64,000 nt of DNA from Diphasiastrum complanatum (Eukaryota; Streptophyta; Lycopodiopsida; Lycopodiales; Lycopodiaceae), in contig CM055106.1 in NCBI GenBank assembly GCA_029204225.1, positions 33,388,361-33,452,360 of the forward strand, in the 5' to 3' direction. The notes under the pieces were generated by a model that was not told the origin of the DNA, made no database searches, and was given only the letters and a program-made list of their open reading frames with translations. Position 1 is the first letter of the stretch, and each line of letters starts with the position of its first letter. The position numbers and the translations under genes are program-made. Of this stretch, positions 22,969-34,263 are shown in pieces.

Positions 22969-23029
22969 GATGGAGATCATTCTAAAGTTGGATCAAAGTT
23001 CTACTATCAAAACTACGCCAAAACTAGTT

Positions 23030-23039
23030 GAAGAGGGAG
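23030..23039 (+). other. Polypurine tract
   Basis: GAAGAGGGAG directly precedes the TGTGAG start of the 3' LTR, as expected for the plus-strand primer. Confidence 0.85.
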
Positions 23040-23693
23040 TGTGAGAGATTTCAACTAGTTTAGTCTAGTTTAGTCACATTTTGGTAAATTGTCAATAAGA
23101 GGCCAAAACTCATTTTAGACTTAGAGATAAACTTTTTGAGGTTATATTAGTTTAAAACACATTCAATAAACACTTTTTGAAAGTGTGGAAAAGTTGGTAG
23201 TCAAGTTTGAGAGAGATTCAGATTTGAACTTTGGGTACATTGAATCTAGACCCAAAAATAGTAGGGTTTACATTTTGGAGGGAAAGCCAAGTGGCCAAAT
23301 AGGGTTTGGAAACTCTATAAAAGGATGTAACTCGTGGAGAGACATATCTTCTCTCTTATCTCTCTCATTTCATCATTATACATGGTTCTCTTTGGGTTCT
23401 ACTACTCATCGGTGCACTATCTTGGTGTTATCTTGCAATTCTATGTGTAGAATGATCATTTATTGTTATTTTCGGTTCCACACGTGTGAAATATAGTAGG
23501 GTACTGTAATTGTACGGAAAGCAAACATATTTTATGTTTTGGTTCATGTTTGATCAATATCTCTTAGAGTTTGCATCTCATTTTGTGTGTAGATGCTGAT
23601 TTTTCTACATTGGCAAGATTGTTGGTTTGCTCCTTATTGTAACCAAAGATTTGGGACATGGATTGGATCTTGAATGATCTGAAATCCTTCACA
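23040..23693 (+). repeat. 3' LTR (654 bp)
   Basis: Same start, end, TATA box (23316-23322) and CACACGTGTG (23479-23488) as the 5' LTR. Followed by the TGACC target duplication. Confidence 0.92.
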
Positions 23694-25321
23694 TGACCAT
23701 CCAAACACTATATCATCAAAGAACTCGTGTAAGAATCCAGAAATGCGAGAATAAAATTTATTCACATGAACGGTCTCAAACATTATATTGCGATAAATTA
23801 AGTGCAAAAAGAGCTTTCCCTTAAATTCATGTGTGATGAGTTGTAAGCGATCCAAAGTATTTCTGATAACCTCTCTTCTTTCCAAACGATCTCTTCCTGC
23901 AACCATGTCAATTTCGATAAAAGTTCAGCTTCTTAACTAGCAAGTCGCTCTTTGTATCGCTTCCTTGTCCTTCTTTCCCCCTGTGTCCAGTAAATTTTCT
24001 TCTTTTTCGTTGGCCAGATAGGACAGAGCTGGGATTATTAAGGTTGAAAGTGCCTATACATTTACTAGAGTTCTGGAAAAATTTACCCTTTGGAGTGGAG
24101 AATCTAGGTCTTTTGAGCAGACATTTGATTTCTCTAATGTTCTCGACATCACCAAGATGAACAAGGAGCTTAGCAGAGCGATTTGCGACAAGTTCAATAG
24201 ATGCATCAATCACGTATTGGCATAGGTATAGAAAGGTAATCTGATCTTTGACGATTTTCCTAGCAGGTTTGTGTAGCCAAAGGAAAAAAGCATTGAGTTG
24301 ATTTTGTAAAGAAGCACCCGGGAAGAAAATGCCAAGGTTATTCATCATATACCAAATGGCATGGTCAAACCAAATAATAGAGGATTGATTTTCACACTTG
24401 TCTCCACATCTACATTTGAAGAAAGGTCGTTTCCAATTCCAGATTCTGGCTTGGTGGAGATTCATCCTATCAAAACCAGTGTCAAAATGTCCACGAATAT
24501 GTGCCCAGGTTTGCTCAGAAGGGCATCGAGAGAGCTCAAATTTGCTCATACGGATAACAGGTTCAAAGGCAATAGGGGTCTCAAGAGTAGAGTTTTTGTT
24601 CAAAGCAGCTTGTTTACAAGTCTAGACTTCTTTTTCAGTAAGGTAGGTAAGGATGCATCAAAGCTCAATGGAAATAGGAGCAAGAAAATTAATATAAGGC
24701 AAACTCCAAATTTTGTACAAAGTGCAGGTAGATTTGAGTTCAATAGTGTGAGTGGGTATGAAAGGGACTTAGCAATCTCTGGACTGACAAAATTCAAAGG
24801 AGGATAGATTACCAATGTTGCAAATATCTTGAGAAAATAATTGAAGTTGTGTGGTACCATCTTCGTCCAGTTCATCTAAGAAGACAAGAGGATGTGGAGA
24901 AGAGGGTGGCTCAGGAATGGTGGGAGATGGTTCAACAGATAGCAGGTCATTTTCTTTTTCAAGACAAGCAAAGACTTTTCTAATAAGAGAGTTATAGAAT
25001 TTTTCTTCGTTCTCATATTTTTCTACAATACCAGCCAAATTTGAAGCCAACATTTCAATTGTACACATAGGATCAATCTTGGTCTTGTCAAATTCCAGGT
25101 ACATCTTAACCCAATGTAAAGTATCCAAGAGATCAGTAAAGCAAAGCACTGTATCTCTGGGTCCCACAGCATTACAAGTATTACAATCAGTTCCATTAAT
25201 AAAACTATGCAACATGACAGTTTTTTTCATGCAGATAATCAAAGTTCGTATAAATAGATTAGGAGGAGGAAGGAGCTCCCAATAATCCCAACTCTACTGC
25301 GTCTTGAAACCAACCTGAGGA
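23694..25321 (-). pseudogene. Penelope-like reverse transcriptase gene, 5' part
   Basis: Frames at 25242-24769, 24603-23908 and 23906-23694 are collinear with the RT half below 18389. The first has an acidic/proline-rich segment (PSPTIPEPPSSPHPL). The second has a Cys/His-like cluster (KCRCGDKCENQ) and an unrecognised helical domain. Stops and shifts near 24770-24610 and 23907 break it. A strong splice acceptor (pyrimidine run TTTTTTGTTTTAG) ends at 25322 on the minus strand. It fits the donor in R2 at 27983, implying a non-coding first exon and a ~2.7-kb leader intron. No known family name could be fixed for the N-terminal region. Confidence 0.55.
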
Positions 25322-25439
25322 CTAAAACAAAAAACGGACCTATGTTAGCAATGAATCCAAGTAAGGTAAAGGTTTTGGTACTACCCCGGCCAAAGGATAG
25401 TCGGATTTACACCTCAAGGATGCATAGAGAGATATTAAC

Positions 25440-26300
25440 AGAACAAAGCTCCTCTTGACAAATCAAGACCAAAACCTTTTAAAACCCTTTATTCATAGAC
25501 TAACAAGGTAACACATAGCTAAAAAGTATACAGTACTATTAAAAACATCGTAAAGCGAAACATATCTCAAGACATCCAGCTAGTACCTGCCACCATCCCA
25601 CCACACAAAACCGCACAAGTTAGCATAGTGAGGAAGACAAGTGTCAACGTTGAATGTCAGTTGTTATCCATGTACAAAATACATTAAGCTCAACTAATCA
25701 GCTTGCAATATAAAATAAAGTTTACTGCAATCCAGTCTTCTTTTACAAGTTTTAATTACAATTATTCAGCCAAACCATGCTAATACCGTATCAAGGTATC
25801 TGCCATACTGATCAGTTTGCTGGTTTTTTGGTCCGAATTGTTACATAAAGCATAGTACGCACTTGAAAATAAGCCATATAAAGCGTAAAGAACAATGTGA
25901 GCATGTAAGCAGCTTGGACCAGTACATGAGTTTTGCGGCAAATCCATGCCATCCCATCACTCCTATCTGTAAGCAGACGAGATACGGTGCTCCTGACTTC
26001 TTGAGCAAATCCATGCTACACAAGAGTCCACAACCTCTTTCTATCGTTCTTATAACTTTAAACCATACAAGTGCTTTAGACATTACCCAAGAAATTGTTA
26101 TAAGTTAGTGCAAAAAAGTGAAAGCAAGAATTTGCGTAAGCACATTCATACCAAGTCCGGGGCAATTCCATGCCATTCCAATCTTATGCATGAATCCGTT
26201 CTTAGTACAAAACCATGTACTTAAGAGAACTTATAGGAAGTATGCAAATCCTTATCTAAAAAGCCTGCTATAAACTCTAGGGTTCTGATCATTCAAAAAG
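25440..26300. repeat. Leader repeat L1 with spaced ATCCATGCC motifs
   Basis: Matches 28440-29300 in the same order and orientation: cctttattcata, aagacatccag, and ctgaatgtcagttgttatcc (tgaatgtcagttgttatcca in L1). Within it, gcaaatccatgccat or close variants occur at 25938, 26004 and 26161. It lies just upstream of the RT gene and would fall in its leader intron. Confidence 0.7.
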
Positions 26301-27376
26301 CAAGCATTTGATTTATTGCATGAAAAATATACACAGTTATCGTATCATACTATGAAAATTATCAACATTTCCTAGCTAGTTTGAGGCCTAAATTGGCAAT
26401 TTTTGTACATAGTTTTGGATCTAACATTTCACACGTGTGAAAGCAGCCTAGATACTTTTATTTTAGTATATATTTCATGTTGAAAAAGTCTCAAACTTCA
26501 GGACCTTTGAAATGACACCAAAATCATGTTATTTGGACCTATAGGCCAAAATTGGCTATTTTAGGCTACTGGTGCCCTAAATTTGGGTCCTAAGTTCTAG
26601 AGAGAGGAGAGAGAGTCATCTCTCTCACCTATATTAGGCTGAAATTCGTGGAGAACAGGTTGGAGAAACTTATTGTATTGTTGAGAGAGATCAATAGATC
26701 ATTGTCACAATTTCTTCCTCCATTTAGAGCATTGCTTTGTGTATTGTCTTCAAGCTTTTCTGTATGATCTTAAGAGGTTTCCAAAAGTGGTAGGCTGCTA
26801 TTGTAGGGCTGGTATGATGTTGTTTTTGGCTGCCATCAGTACATTTTATTAGTTTCTTTTGTCTCTTGAATGATTTGTCAAGTTCATGTGTATCAAAGGT
26901 AGCATTAGGATGCTTTGCCATTTCTAGCTTTTGTAGCTTGTTCTGCAAAGATCTTAGCCAAGTATTTTGGGAGTTTGGATCCATTCAAGATCCACTTTTT
27001 TCACACATACTACTTTTTTTGTATTTTTTTCGCTTACGCTGTCACCCTGCGTTTTGAGCCATATTACTATAAACTTGTAAAAATATATGCATGTCTGACC
27101 TGAATGGTAGACAAAACCGATTCTTGTGAAGCGATCATGTTTGCAGTTTGTAGTTGCGAAGATTGACCTTCTGTATCCATTTCTAAGCATCGTCATTGCA
27201 TAGAAACATGTATACGAGTAGTCCTATTAGTTTATCGTCTTCTTCTTGAAGCGTAATCCGGAATGCCGATGTTCTGAGTGTCACATGTACCTTATACTTG
27301 CTGTCAATCGGAGTATACCTAGACCCTTTGTGCACTTTTATGCTGTAAAAATGTGTGAGACAGAGCTAATCACAGG
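26301..27376. other. Unassigned segment, possible LTR fragment
   Basis: An exact CACACGTGTG at 26430-26439, followed by AAAGCAGC, resembles the LTR contexts elsewhere. gagagaggagagagag lies near 26600. The minus-strand frame 26984-26724 is Lys/Gln-rich and unrecognised. No full gene is seen. Confidence 0.4.
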
Positions 27377-28318
27377 TACTATCATTACTTGTATTATCAT
27401 AGTGAGCTCTTATCTGATAATGAGACACACATAAATAAACGGCAATTGATTAGAATTGTTTCTACCTTCAACCATCAGTATAACGTGATAACGACATATT
27501 TCCAACATGTATGTGTAAGAATATGCGAAGAGCAAATGCATGCTTTGTTGACCAACCAGCGAGCAATCATAGAGCGCAAACTACTTATCGCTGGTCAGCG
27601 ATTTCTTGCACTATTTCTCAGCGCTGGCAGCACTAATGGGAACCCCCTTACTCGTGTTGTAGCATTCAATGCAACTTATGATGCTACCTCAGCGATTATG
27701 GGCAGATGTGGTAGCGCTACCACATCCCTTCATCGTTGTAAATTTGGCTCATAATCAAGCACATTCAGACAACCACCACTGGCTTTTATAGCCAATACGT
27801 GTACTAGCAAGTATTGAAAGCAATCATGCATATTGTAAAAATGAGCGCTTGGTCCTCTCATATGCTTTCTACCAAAGCTATTGATGATATAACAGGAATG
27901 CTAAAGGTTGCAGCCAAATCAATCCATCTCATTTGCAAACAAAGTGTTCAAAGCAGAAGTAAACTGGTATGAAGGCTGCTTACCAAAATATTTTAAAGTT
28001 TGCTCACTGATCGTTGTTGCGTAAGCTTTCACACATCATTTCTTGATGTGCCAAAGTAGAAGGCAGAAGAAGATGAAAAGAGAAGAGAAGAGAGGGCATG
28101 GAGAAAGCCTGCATGCCCATTCCTTCCTTATATAGAAGCATTGAAACAAGAGTGCTCAAGAAGCAAAGGGATCATGTCCGTAGGATGTACCTCCACTGAT
28201 CTTGACCGTTGAAGTGATTTTGGTGGTTTTCAAATTTCGCTCCAATAGTTACAAAGGGTCATATATCTTTTAGAAGTACTAAGGGCTAAGTGTAGAATAG
28301 AGAAGTTGCGTACCATTC
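27377..28318 (-). repeat. R2: direct repeat with promoter and first exon of the RT element
   Basis: Full-length partner of R1. On the minus strand it carries CTATATAAGG (28135-28126), a CT-rich leader and a splice donor TTTTG/GTAAGC at 27983. It lies upstream of the RT gene, so transcription from this TATA would run into it. Promoter plus intron inside a flanking direct repeat is known from Penelope-type pseudo-LTRs; applying that here is inference. Confidence 0.7.
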
Positions 28319-28434
<116 letters not shown>

Positions 28435-28439
28435 AAGCA

Positions 28440-29300
28440 TTCACATAGTTCCTCTTGCTTAAGCAAGACCAAACCCTTTGAAACCTTTATTCATAAGCCA
28501 ACAAGATAAAGTATAGTTGAAAAGTAAATACAGTACAATAAAGCACCATAAAGCAAGACTTATTTCAAGACATCCAGTTGGTACCTGCCATTATCCCACA
28601 ACACAAAAGCATGCGAGTTAGTAGAGACAGGTGTCAAAGCTGAATGTCAGTTGTTATCCATGTACAAAATAAGCGTTGCTACTTAACAGCTTGGTTAAGA
28701 TGAAAAATACATAGTCCAATCTTCCCAGTTGCTTGTAACTTTTAGCGATAGGCTAAGCTGTCATATTACCGTATCAAGGCAAAAGCCATGTTGATCAGTG
28801 TAACAGGCGTTAGTCCATATCAATAAATGAAATACATGAAAGACACTTGAAACATGTGTAAATAGCTTTTATGAAAAGATTTTTAGGTTGAGCAAGGACA
28901 CACGTACAACAGTATTAGGGCAAATCCATGCCATACTAATTCGTGGACCCATGAAAGACTCGTGTAATGGTGTCAAAATTGTTAAGCATATCCATGCTTT
29001 CCAAGGATGTTCAAACTTGATTACTAGTTCTAATTACTAGTATAAACTTGAAAGGGAATGTGCAAAAAATTACAAATTTATTTGAGCTGTCGTATTTAAG
29101 AAACAAATAAAAATCTTTGGCTTGCACAATCTCAATGAATATATTAGGGCAAATCCATGCCATTCTAACATCGGAGACTATAACAACTCTAGCGCAAATC
29201 CATGCGATCCAAGAGTATTCTAAGCCAAGGACGAGTACGACTGTATGTATTGGGTTAGTTCAATAAACGTTTGAAACTCAACGTGTAATAAACAAGTAAA
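28440..29300. repeat. Leader repeat L2, second copy of L1
   Basis: Homologous to 25440-26300 but directly joined to the GA tract of R2 with no RT gene between. This suggests a deletion derivative of the same element, head-to-tail with the RT-bearing copy. The motif gcaaatccatgc or a variant recurs near 28919, 28985, 29149 and 29194. Confidence 0.65.
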
Positions 29301-30026
29301 AAGAAATCAATAAATAAAGAGGAAGATTTCGTTTTAAAGAAGATTGAATCATAAGTAGAATATTACTCTTATAATGTCTCCGTTTAAGTCGAGGTGGTTA
29401 TACGTTTTGCTAACTCATGAAAGAGCTCATACTTGGATGGTGGTGGAAGCATACTCTTGTGAAGATGCCGTGGTGTATTCGCTACTTTCATTTTCTTCAG
29501 CATTACCACAACCAAACTTATTGATAAATTAATAAAACAGAAATGACAATTGAAATGTATGCCAAGAGTCTTTAATCACAATCAGTATAATTTATCATAG
29601 TCTGATGGGAAACAATGATATCTTCATTAGTTATATAGGAGCAAGAAAGTGTCATACATGGGATTGGTATAAGCTTTGATACTATCAAACGATAAGAGTA
29701 AAATTTGGGAACTGTATACTACAAAGATTTATAATAACCGGATTACAACCATCTATAGCAGACAGGTAGCTTAGACCAACGCATGAAATGCTTGTAGTTT
29801 TAACCAAAAGGCGGGTATAGTATAGATTCACGTATGCTGTTATATCGGTAGTACTGATAAAGATGAGCAGAAAGTAAGAATGAATGTAGGCATCCTGTTA
29901 ATACAGAGAGAACTTCATAGAAAGCACGGAACTTATGACTTCAACGTGTCATTGTTGTAGCTATCAAGCTATCCTTTGCAAAGCAGTAAGTACGCTAACA
30001 TTTTCATTGGTTACTGGTGAGCATCG
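29301..30026. other. Unassigned sequence
   Basis: No reading frame or repeat that I recognise. It precedes the candidate gene at 30027 and may include its upstream intron: a CAG acceptor-like site (gtgtttccag) ends at 30038. Confidence 0.4.
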
Positions 30027-30671
30027 TTGTGTTTCCAGTGCACTACCACAATGACATTACTCATGAAGTATTCAAGCATCAATCATATTATCTACGTGCA
30101 AATGTGTAGATTAACAGCGTTGAAATCGTTATCAGATGATTTTTTATTCAAATTCATGGACAAAGGTTGGGATATAAAATCCACTGCAGATATAGAATGT
30201 AGAATCAAACATTCATCCATATCATTTAGATATAGTATAGAAAAGCAAATGCTTAGTATGGTGTGTCATTATCAGAGACGGACAAAACACAATGGTACTT
30301 GGGCCCCATTAGATCAAGATCTAGATAGCATTGGACACACTGATCGTATATGCATTGATATCATGGCAAATGGGGATTTACTTACTACTATTGAGGTTGA
30401 GCAAGACTGGACCTTATTCTACATTAGAATGGAACTGACACTTTTACAGCAAGATATCCCCGAATATTTCAGCTTTATATCAAATGGAAAATTGGTATGT
30501 GAAATCTATGAATTTGTATATTAATTTGTATTCATTATCCTTTTTTGTCAATATTCAGATCACTAACTATAATTTGATTAATGTATGTTTGTGCAGATAC
30601 GAAAAAGACATGAAGAGAAAATCAAATGCAAATATTTGGGAGGAATTCTTAAGATAATAGAGCAATCATGA
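30027..30671 (+). CDS. Candidate two-exon gene or gene fragment, unknown function
   Basis: Exon 1 (30027-30494, 156 codons) ends at a clean donor TTG/GTATGT. A 102-bp AT-rich intron ends TTTGTGCAG at 30596, and exon 2 (30597-30671) adds 24 codons and a stop, in frame: 180 aa. The C-terminal third alternates hydrophobic and acidic residues (DWTLFYIRMELTLLQQDIPE, then FISNGK). It ends in a basic segment (IRKRHEEKIKCKYL) that suggests a small ubiquitin- or PB1-like domain; that resemblance is from memory only. The true start may be an upstream exon, since gtgtttccag at 30029-30038 is a possible acceptor. It could be a captured or truncated host gene next to the R2/L2 repeats. Confidence 0.45.
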
Positions 30672-30859
30672 TACAAGATTTGTAAAAACTCTTATGAAAA
30701 TTTTGTGTATTTTTTACAGAGGGAAATGTCGATCGACATTGTCGACTCTCACAAAGTTCTTTTGTAAGATAACATGTAGATTCATTCATGAATCTGACTC
30801 GAGAAACTCTGTTTTTTGTTGACCTTCATGGGACAGTAGGTTTAAACAGTGGTTGTGAT

Positions 30860-31190
30860 TATTGAATAGATTCATCTTTATCTAATTCATTGTCAAGTGC
30901 ATGCAATCTTGAAACTTCTCGATTAAAACAATCGATTTCGGTTGTACTCTTAGCAAGAGTAACTTTAGGCACAAATGAAATTTTTTTTGTACCCTTTGCA
31001 TTCATAAATTGGTCTTCAAATAAAAATTTTGTTGACAAATATTTTTTCAATTTCAAGGTTATATAGCTTATAGCCTTGATGTTCTTAGGAATAAACAAGA
31101 AACAATATTTTGATACTTGACGCATCAAATTTCTTTTTTAGCTCTTTAGGAACTTAAGCATAGGCAACGCAACCAAAATTCTTAATCTCT
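30860..31190 (-). pseudogene. Copia integrase-RT linker relic
   Basis: Across frames the minus strand reads NFGCVAYA, VPKELKKKFDA and GYKLYN, the conserved segment after the Copia integrase core. Stops and shifts are frequent. No further pol sequence flanks it. Confidence 0.7.
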
Positions 31191-31429
31191 TTAATGAAGA
31201 TTGACACCAGTCCAAAACTTCATAGTGAGTTTGGTTGTTGAGACTCTTAGTAGTTTTGTGAGTTTATTTCTTGCCATAATTCAACCAAAAAAAAGCACAT
31301 GGTGTGCTACTTTATTTATGCCACTACTTGAATGTTAATTATTAACAATTGTGGTTTGGTACATAGCTAAAAATCCTATAAAGAATCCCAACTCAGAAAA
31401 AATTTAAAATACAAAAAAAAAATTATCCT

Positions 31430-31650
31430 CCAAAGATGGCACGCCTTCATGCTAGGTGATTCAGCCAAAAAAACAAATTGCGGTTGAAATCGCCTAGCAC
31501 GATGGCGTGCTATCTTTGGAGGCTGCAAAGAAAAAATTCTATTTCACTTAGCATGTCGGCGTGCTATATTTGAAGGCTACAGAAAAAAAAATCCAGCTAT
31601 TTCACTTAGCACTTCGATGTGCTATGTTTGGAGGCTGCAAAAAATATTGT
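31430..31650. repeat. Three direct and one inverted copy of a GGCGTGCTAT unit
   Basis: Direct units near 31494, 31550 and 31608 share TAGCA, six bases, G(G/A)(C/T)GTGCTAT and TTTGGAGGCTGCA variants. An inverted copy (cctccaaagatggcacgcc) begins near 31426, giving a foldback arrangement. No coding content. Confidence 0.7.
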
Positions 31651-34263
31651 AAAATAATGTGTTTACTCAAAATTTGGTTCTTAAATGTGTCAAAATATCT
31701 TATCTATTTTATAATTTAAAGTTTTCAACCTATCAAACCTATAATGTATCCACGAAAATACAATTTAATACCTTAAAAGTGGATATTGTTCACGACAATG
31801 ATGGTTTGATATCTAAATTGCCATATAGACTACATTGTTTGGTACTTGCATCATCACATAGACTATAAAATTCGATTTCATGAGCAAGTTGAATGGTTGT
31901 GATGAGTCACATGATACAATGGCTCATGCTATGGCGTCATAACCTTTTGTGGTATTGGAAAATGAAAATCTAATTTTAATACATGACCCAAAAAAAATGA
32001 AAGTGGACACATTACCATAGAAGGTAGATGTGCTAGAGTGTCACAACACCTATCAAAAGACATTGAGAGGATTGTTAGTAGTATAGGGTGGAGACAACCA
32101 ATGTCAATTCCAAAGTTGTCTCACAGTGAGGTCTTGACAAGCCACGTGTTTGTTTCCATTGAAATTTTTGTATTTAGTTAGTATATTCTTGTAGTTAGAG
32201 ACAAAATGCAATTAATATTACATGACACACCATGTACTACATAATCTAATAAATCATGGATAGAGTGAAACTCGCAAAAATCACAAAAAATTTATTCGCA
32301 GATTGTCAAAACCCTACAACCTCCACGTTAGACACATGGGCATGCTTACTTGCAAGTAAATATGTCGATGAAACCTTTGTTAGATTGTTGAACTCTTTCA
32401 AGCATCCTCTAAAATTTTCTCTCCATGCTTCCGATGTTATTCGATCTGTAACACATTCACTCTTACGGATCATAAAAATTTTGTCAAACAAAATAAATAA
32501 AATCATCCCTGTCATGAAACATATTCATGCTCTCAGTAACCATCTACTATCTTAGTACCAGCCATATCATCTTCATGTTTCTTTTTTGCCATCACCTAAA
32601 TCAAATTCTGAAGCTTCTTAAGCACGATGTACGATCCTTAAAACTCGGATTGTCATTGTCTTCTACAATTATTCCTCTAGACGTTGGTAGCTCCTTTGAA
32701 ACGTGGTGGGGTGACACAAAAATGTCTTTGTTTTGTTTGACTTGGTCCTGAAAATATCATTCATTTTTTCATAGCAATTTTGAAAGGTAGATTTTTCATT
32801 GAGGGAGGAACAAAGAGTTTGATAGTAACTACATTTTGTTGTGGAAGGCACAAAATGTACTTTAACAAAGTTGCTTGTTGAAACATAACTCTTTTGAATA
32901 TGTTCATCAGTTTTATTATAATAAAACTCAGAAGCACAAAATATACACAACATTCCTATAAATTTTTAACAAAATCTAGTCATAATAAACAAATTTCTAT
33001 ATAAAATTGACACCTCTCATTGTTATTGTTAGTTATTCTACTATAGCATTCTTTGATTTGACAATAGCTTCAAAGATATTAGATTAGCTAGTTGGCATAT
33101 TAGTATGTTGTTTAAAATCTAAAACTTATCTTAAATCATTATGTTTACTTCCAAAAACAATTATTAAAACAATAATATCAAACATGAACATTGATATTGG
33201 AACATGTATTAAATTGTCAAATTACCAAGTAAAAATTGATTGTTATGATACTACGCATGATATTGAGTTTTAATACCAGTTATTCCTTTTTCAATAAACA
33301 ACAAAAAAAGACAAGCTTGATACTACAACTCAATCACCAATGTTGGGAGTGGTATCAAGCAATATTTTTTTGAGTAGAAAAGATGCCTTAATAATGCGAT
33401 TGAGTTACAATATGAAATTGCAATTTTGGGCATAACATTTGAGCATAACTCAAGGCAAACAAAGACTTAATAAGATGCAAAGCCTTTTCCATTCGAAGAT
33501 GAACACCACATACAAGGAGAAACTTGGTGAAGCCAAGAAGTTCATTAAACTACCAAGGTCATAGCACTGGTCACCCAAATATCATATACAAGTTTGCTTT
33601 TGTAGTAGCTTTTCCAATCAGTCTTACGCACTCAGAATTCTGCAAGTCCCTTTGAAAGATGAAAAATGCAAGAATTCTTAAAGTTTGACATAAACTAATA
33701 CACACCAAACTAGCAGTAATACACAGTGTCAGCCCCACTAAGGGGAGAACAAAGTTAAATTTACCCAACATAGTAAAACATATTACAGTCTAAGAACACC
33801 AACAATGTCAACTTAAAAACAAGTTTTGCTTCATGCTCTATCTATACCAGCTGCAGTTATGAAGCTGCCACATGAAGGTTCACGCACAAAATTTCCAGAA
33901 TGTCAACTAGGCTTTTCATGTCACCAGATAGGTGGAGAAACCAATATATACTCCTTGAAGAGCAACAACCCCTTTGTCTCACATAGGTACTTATTTCTCA
34001 CCAAAAACAAAAAAGAATATTGCCTTCAATTAGCAGTTGCAGTAAGGATGACCAACTCGATAGAGCAAGGAAAGGCCAATTCTCAAAAACCAAGTCCTTT
34101 TTTAGGCTCCTCCAATCTAGTGCTTACCACCGCAAGAGCAAAGCCTGACATGAATGGAATCTTTAATTCACTCCAATAAACCAGGGGCAATTGTGCCAAG
34201 CAAGATAATGAAGACGTGCCTCCAAAGCATAGGTGAACAAATGTGTCTAGGAATAATTCCTAA
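31651..34263. other. Intergenic sequence and RAD23 3' flank
   Basis: Frames here are short and unrecognised. The first hundred or more bases below 34264 must include the RAD23 3' UTR, but I see no unambiguous polyadenylation signal on the minus strand. 33300-33500 is a mixed AT-rich region without a domain. Confidence 0.45.

Larger units (their letters stand above)
18390..23693 (+). mobile_element. Complete 5.3-kb Copia-like non-autonomous LTR element
   Basis: Two LTRs (18390-19041 and 23040-23693, TGTGA...TCACA) enclose a primer-binding site, a 920-codon frame, a second small frame and a polypurine tract. Perfect 5-bp target duplications TGACC lie at 18385-18389 and 23694-23698. By eye the LTRs differ at roughly 15-20 positions plus small indels, about 97% identity, so insertion is not very recent. 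It interrupts the minus-strand Penelope-like RT relic, whose two halves rejoin across the TGACC. Integrase, RT and RNase H catalytic motifs are missing, so transposition would need enzymes from another element. Confidence 0.93.

Noticed and set aside
27246-27434. Possible zinc-binding protein (CRCSECHMYL)
   Set aside because: Too short, only one Cys cluster, and it overlaps the R2 boundary.
31430-31650. CRISPR-like array
   Set aside because: Units are few, diverged and partly inverted, in a plant genome.
32256-32953. Possible Copia gag remnant on either strand
   Set aside because: Weak resemblance in scattered frames; no knuckle or protease motif to anchor it.
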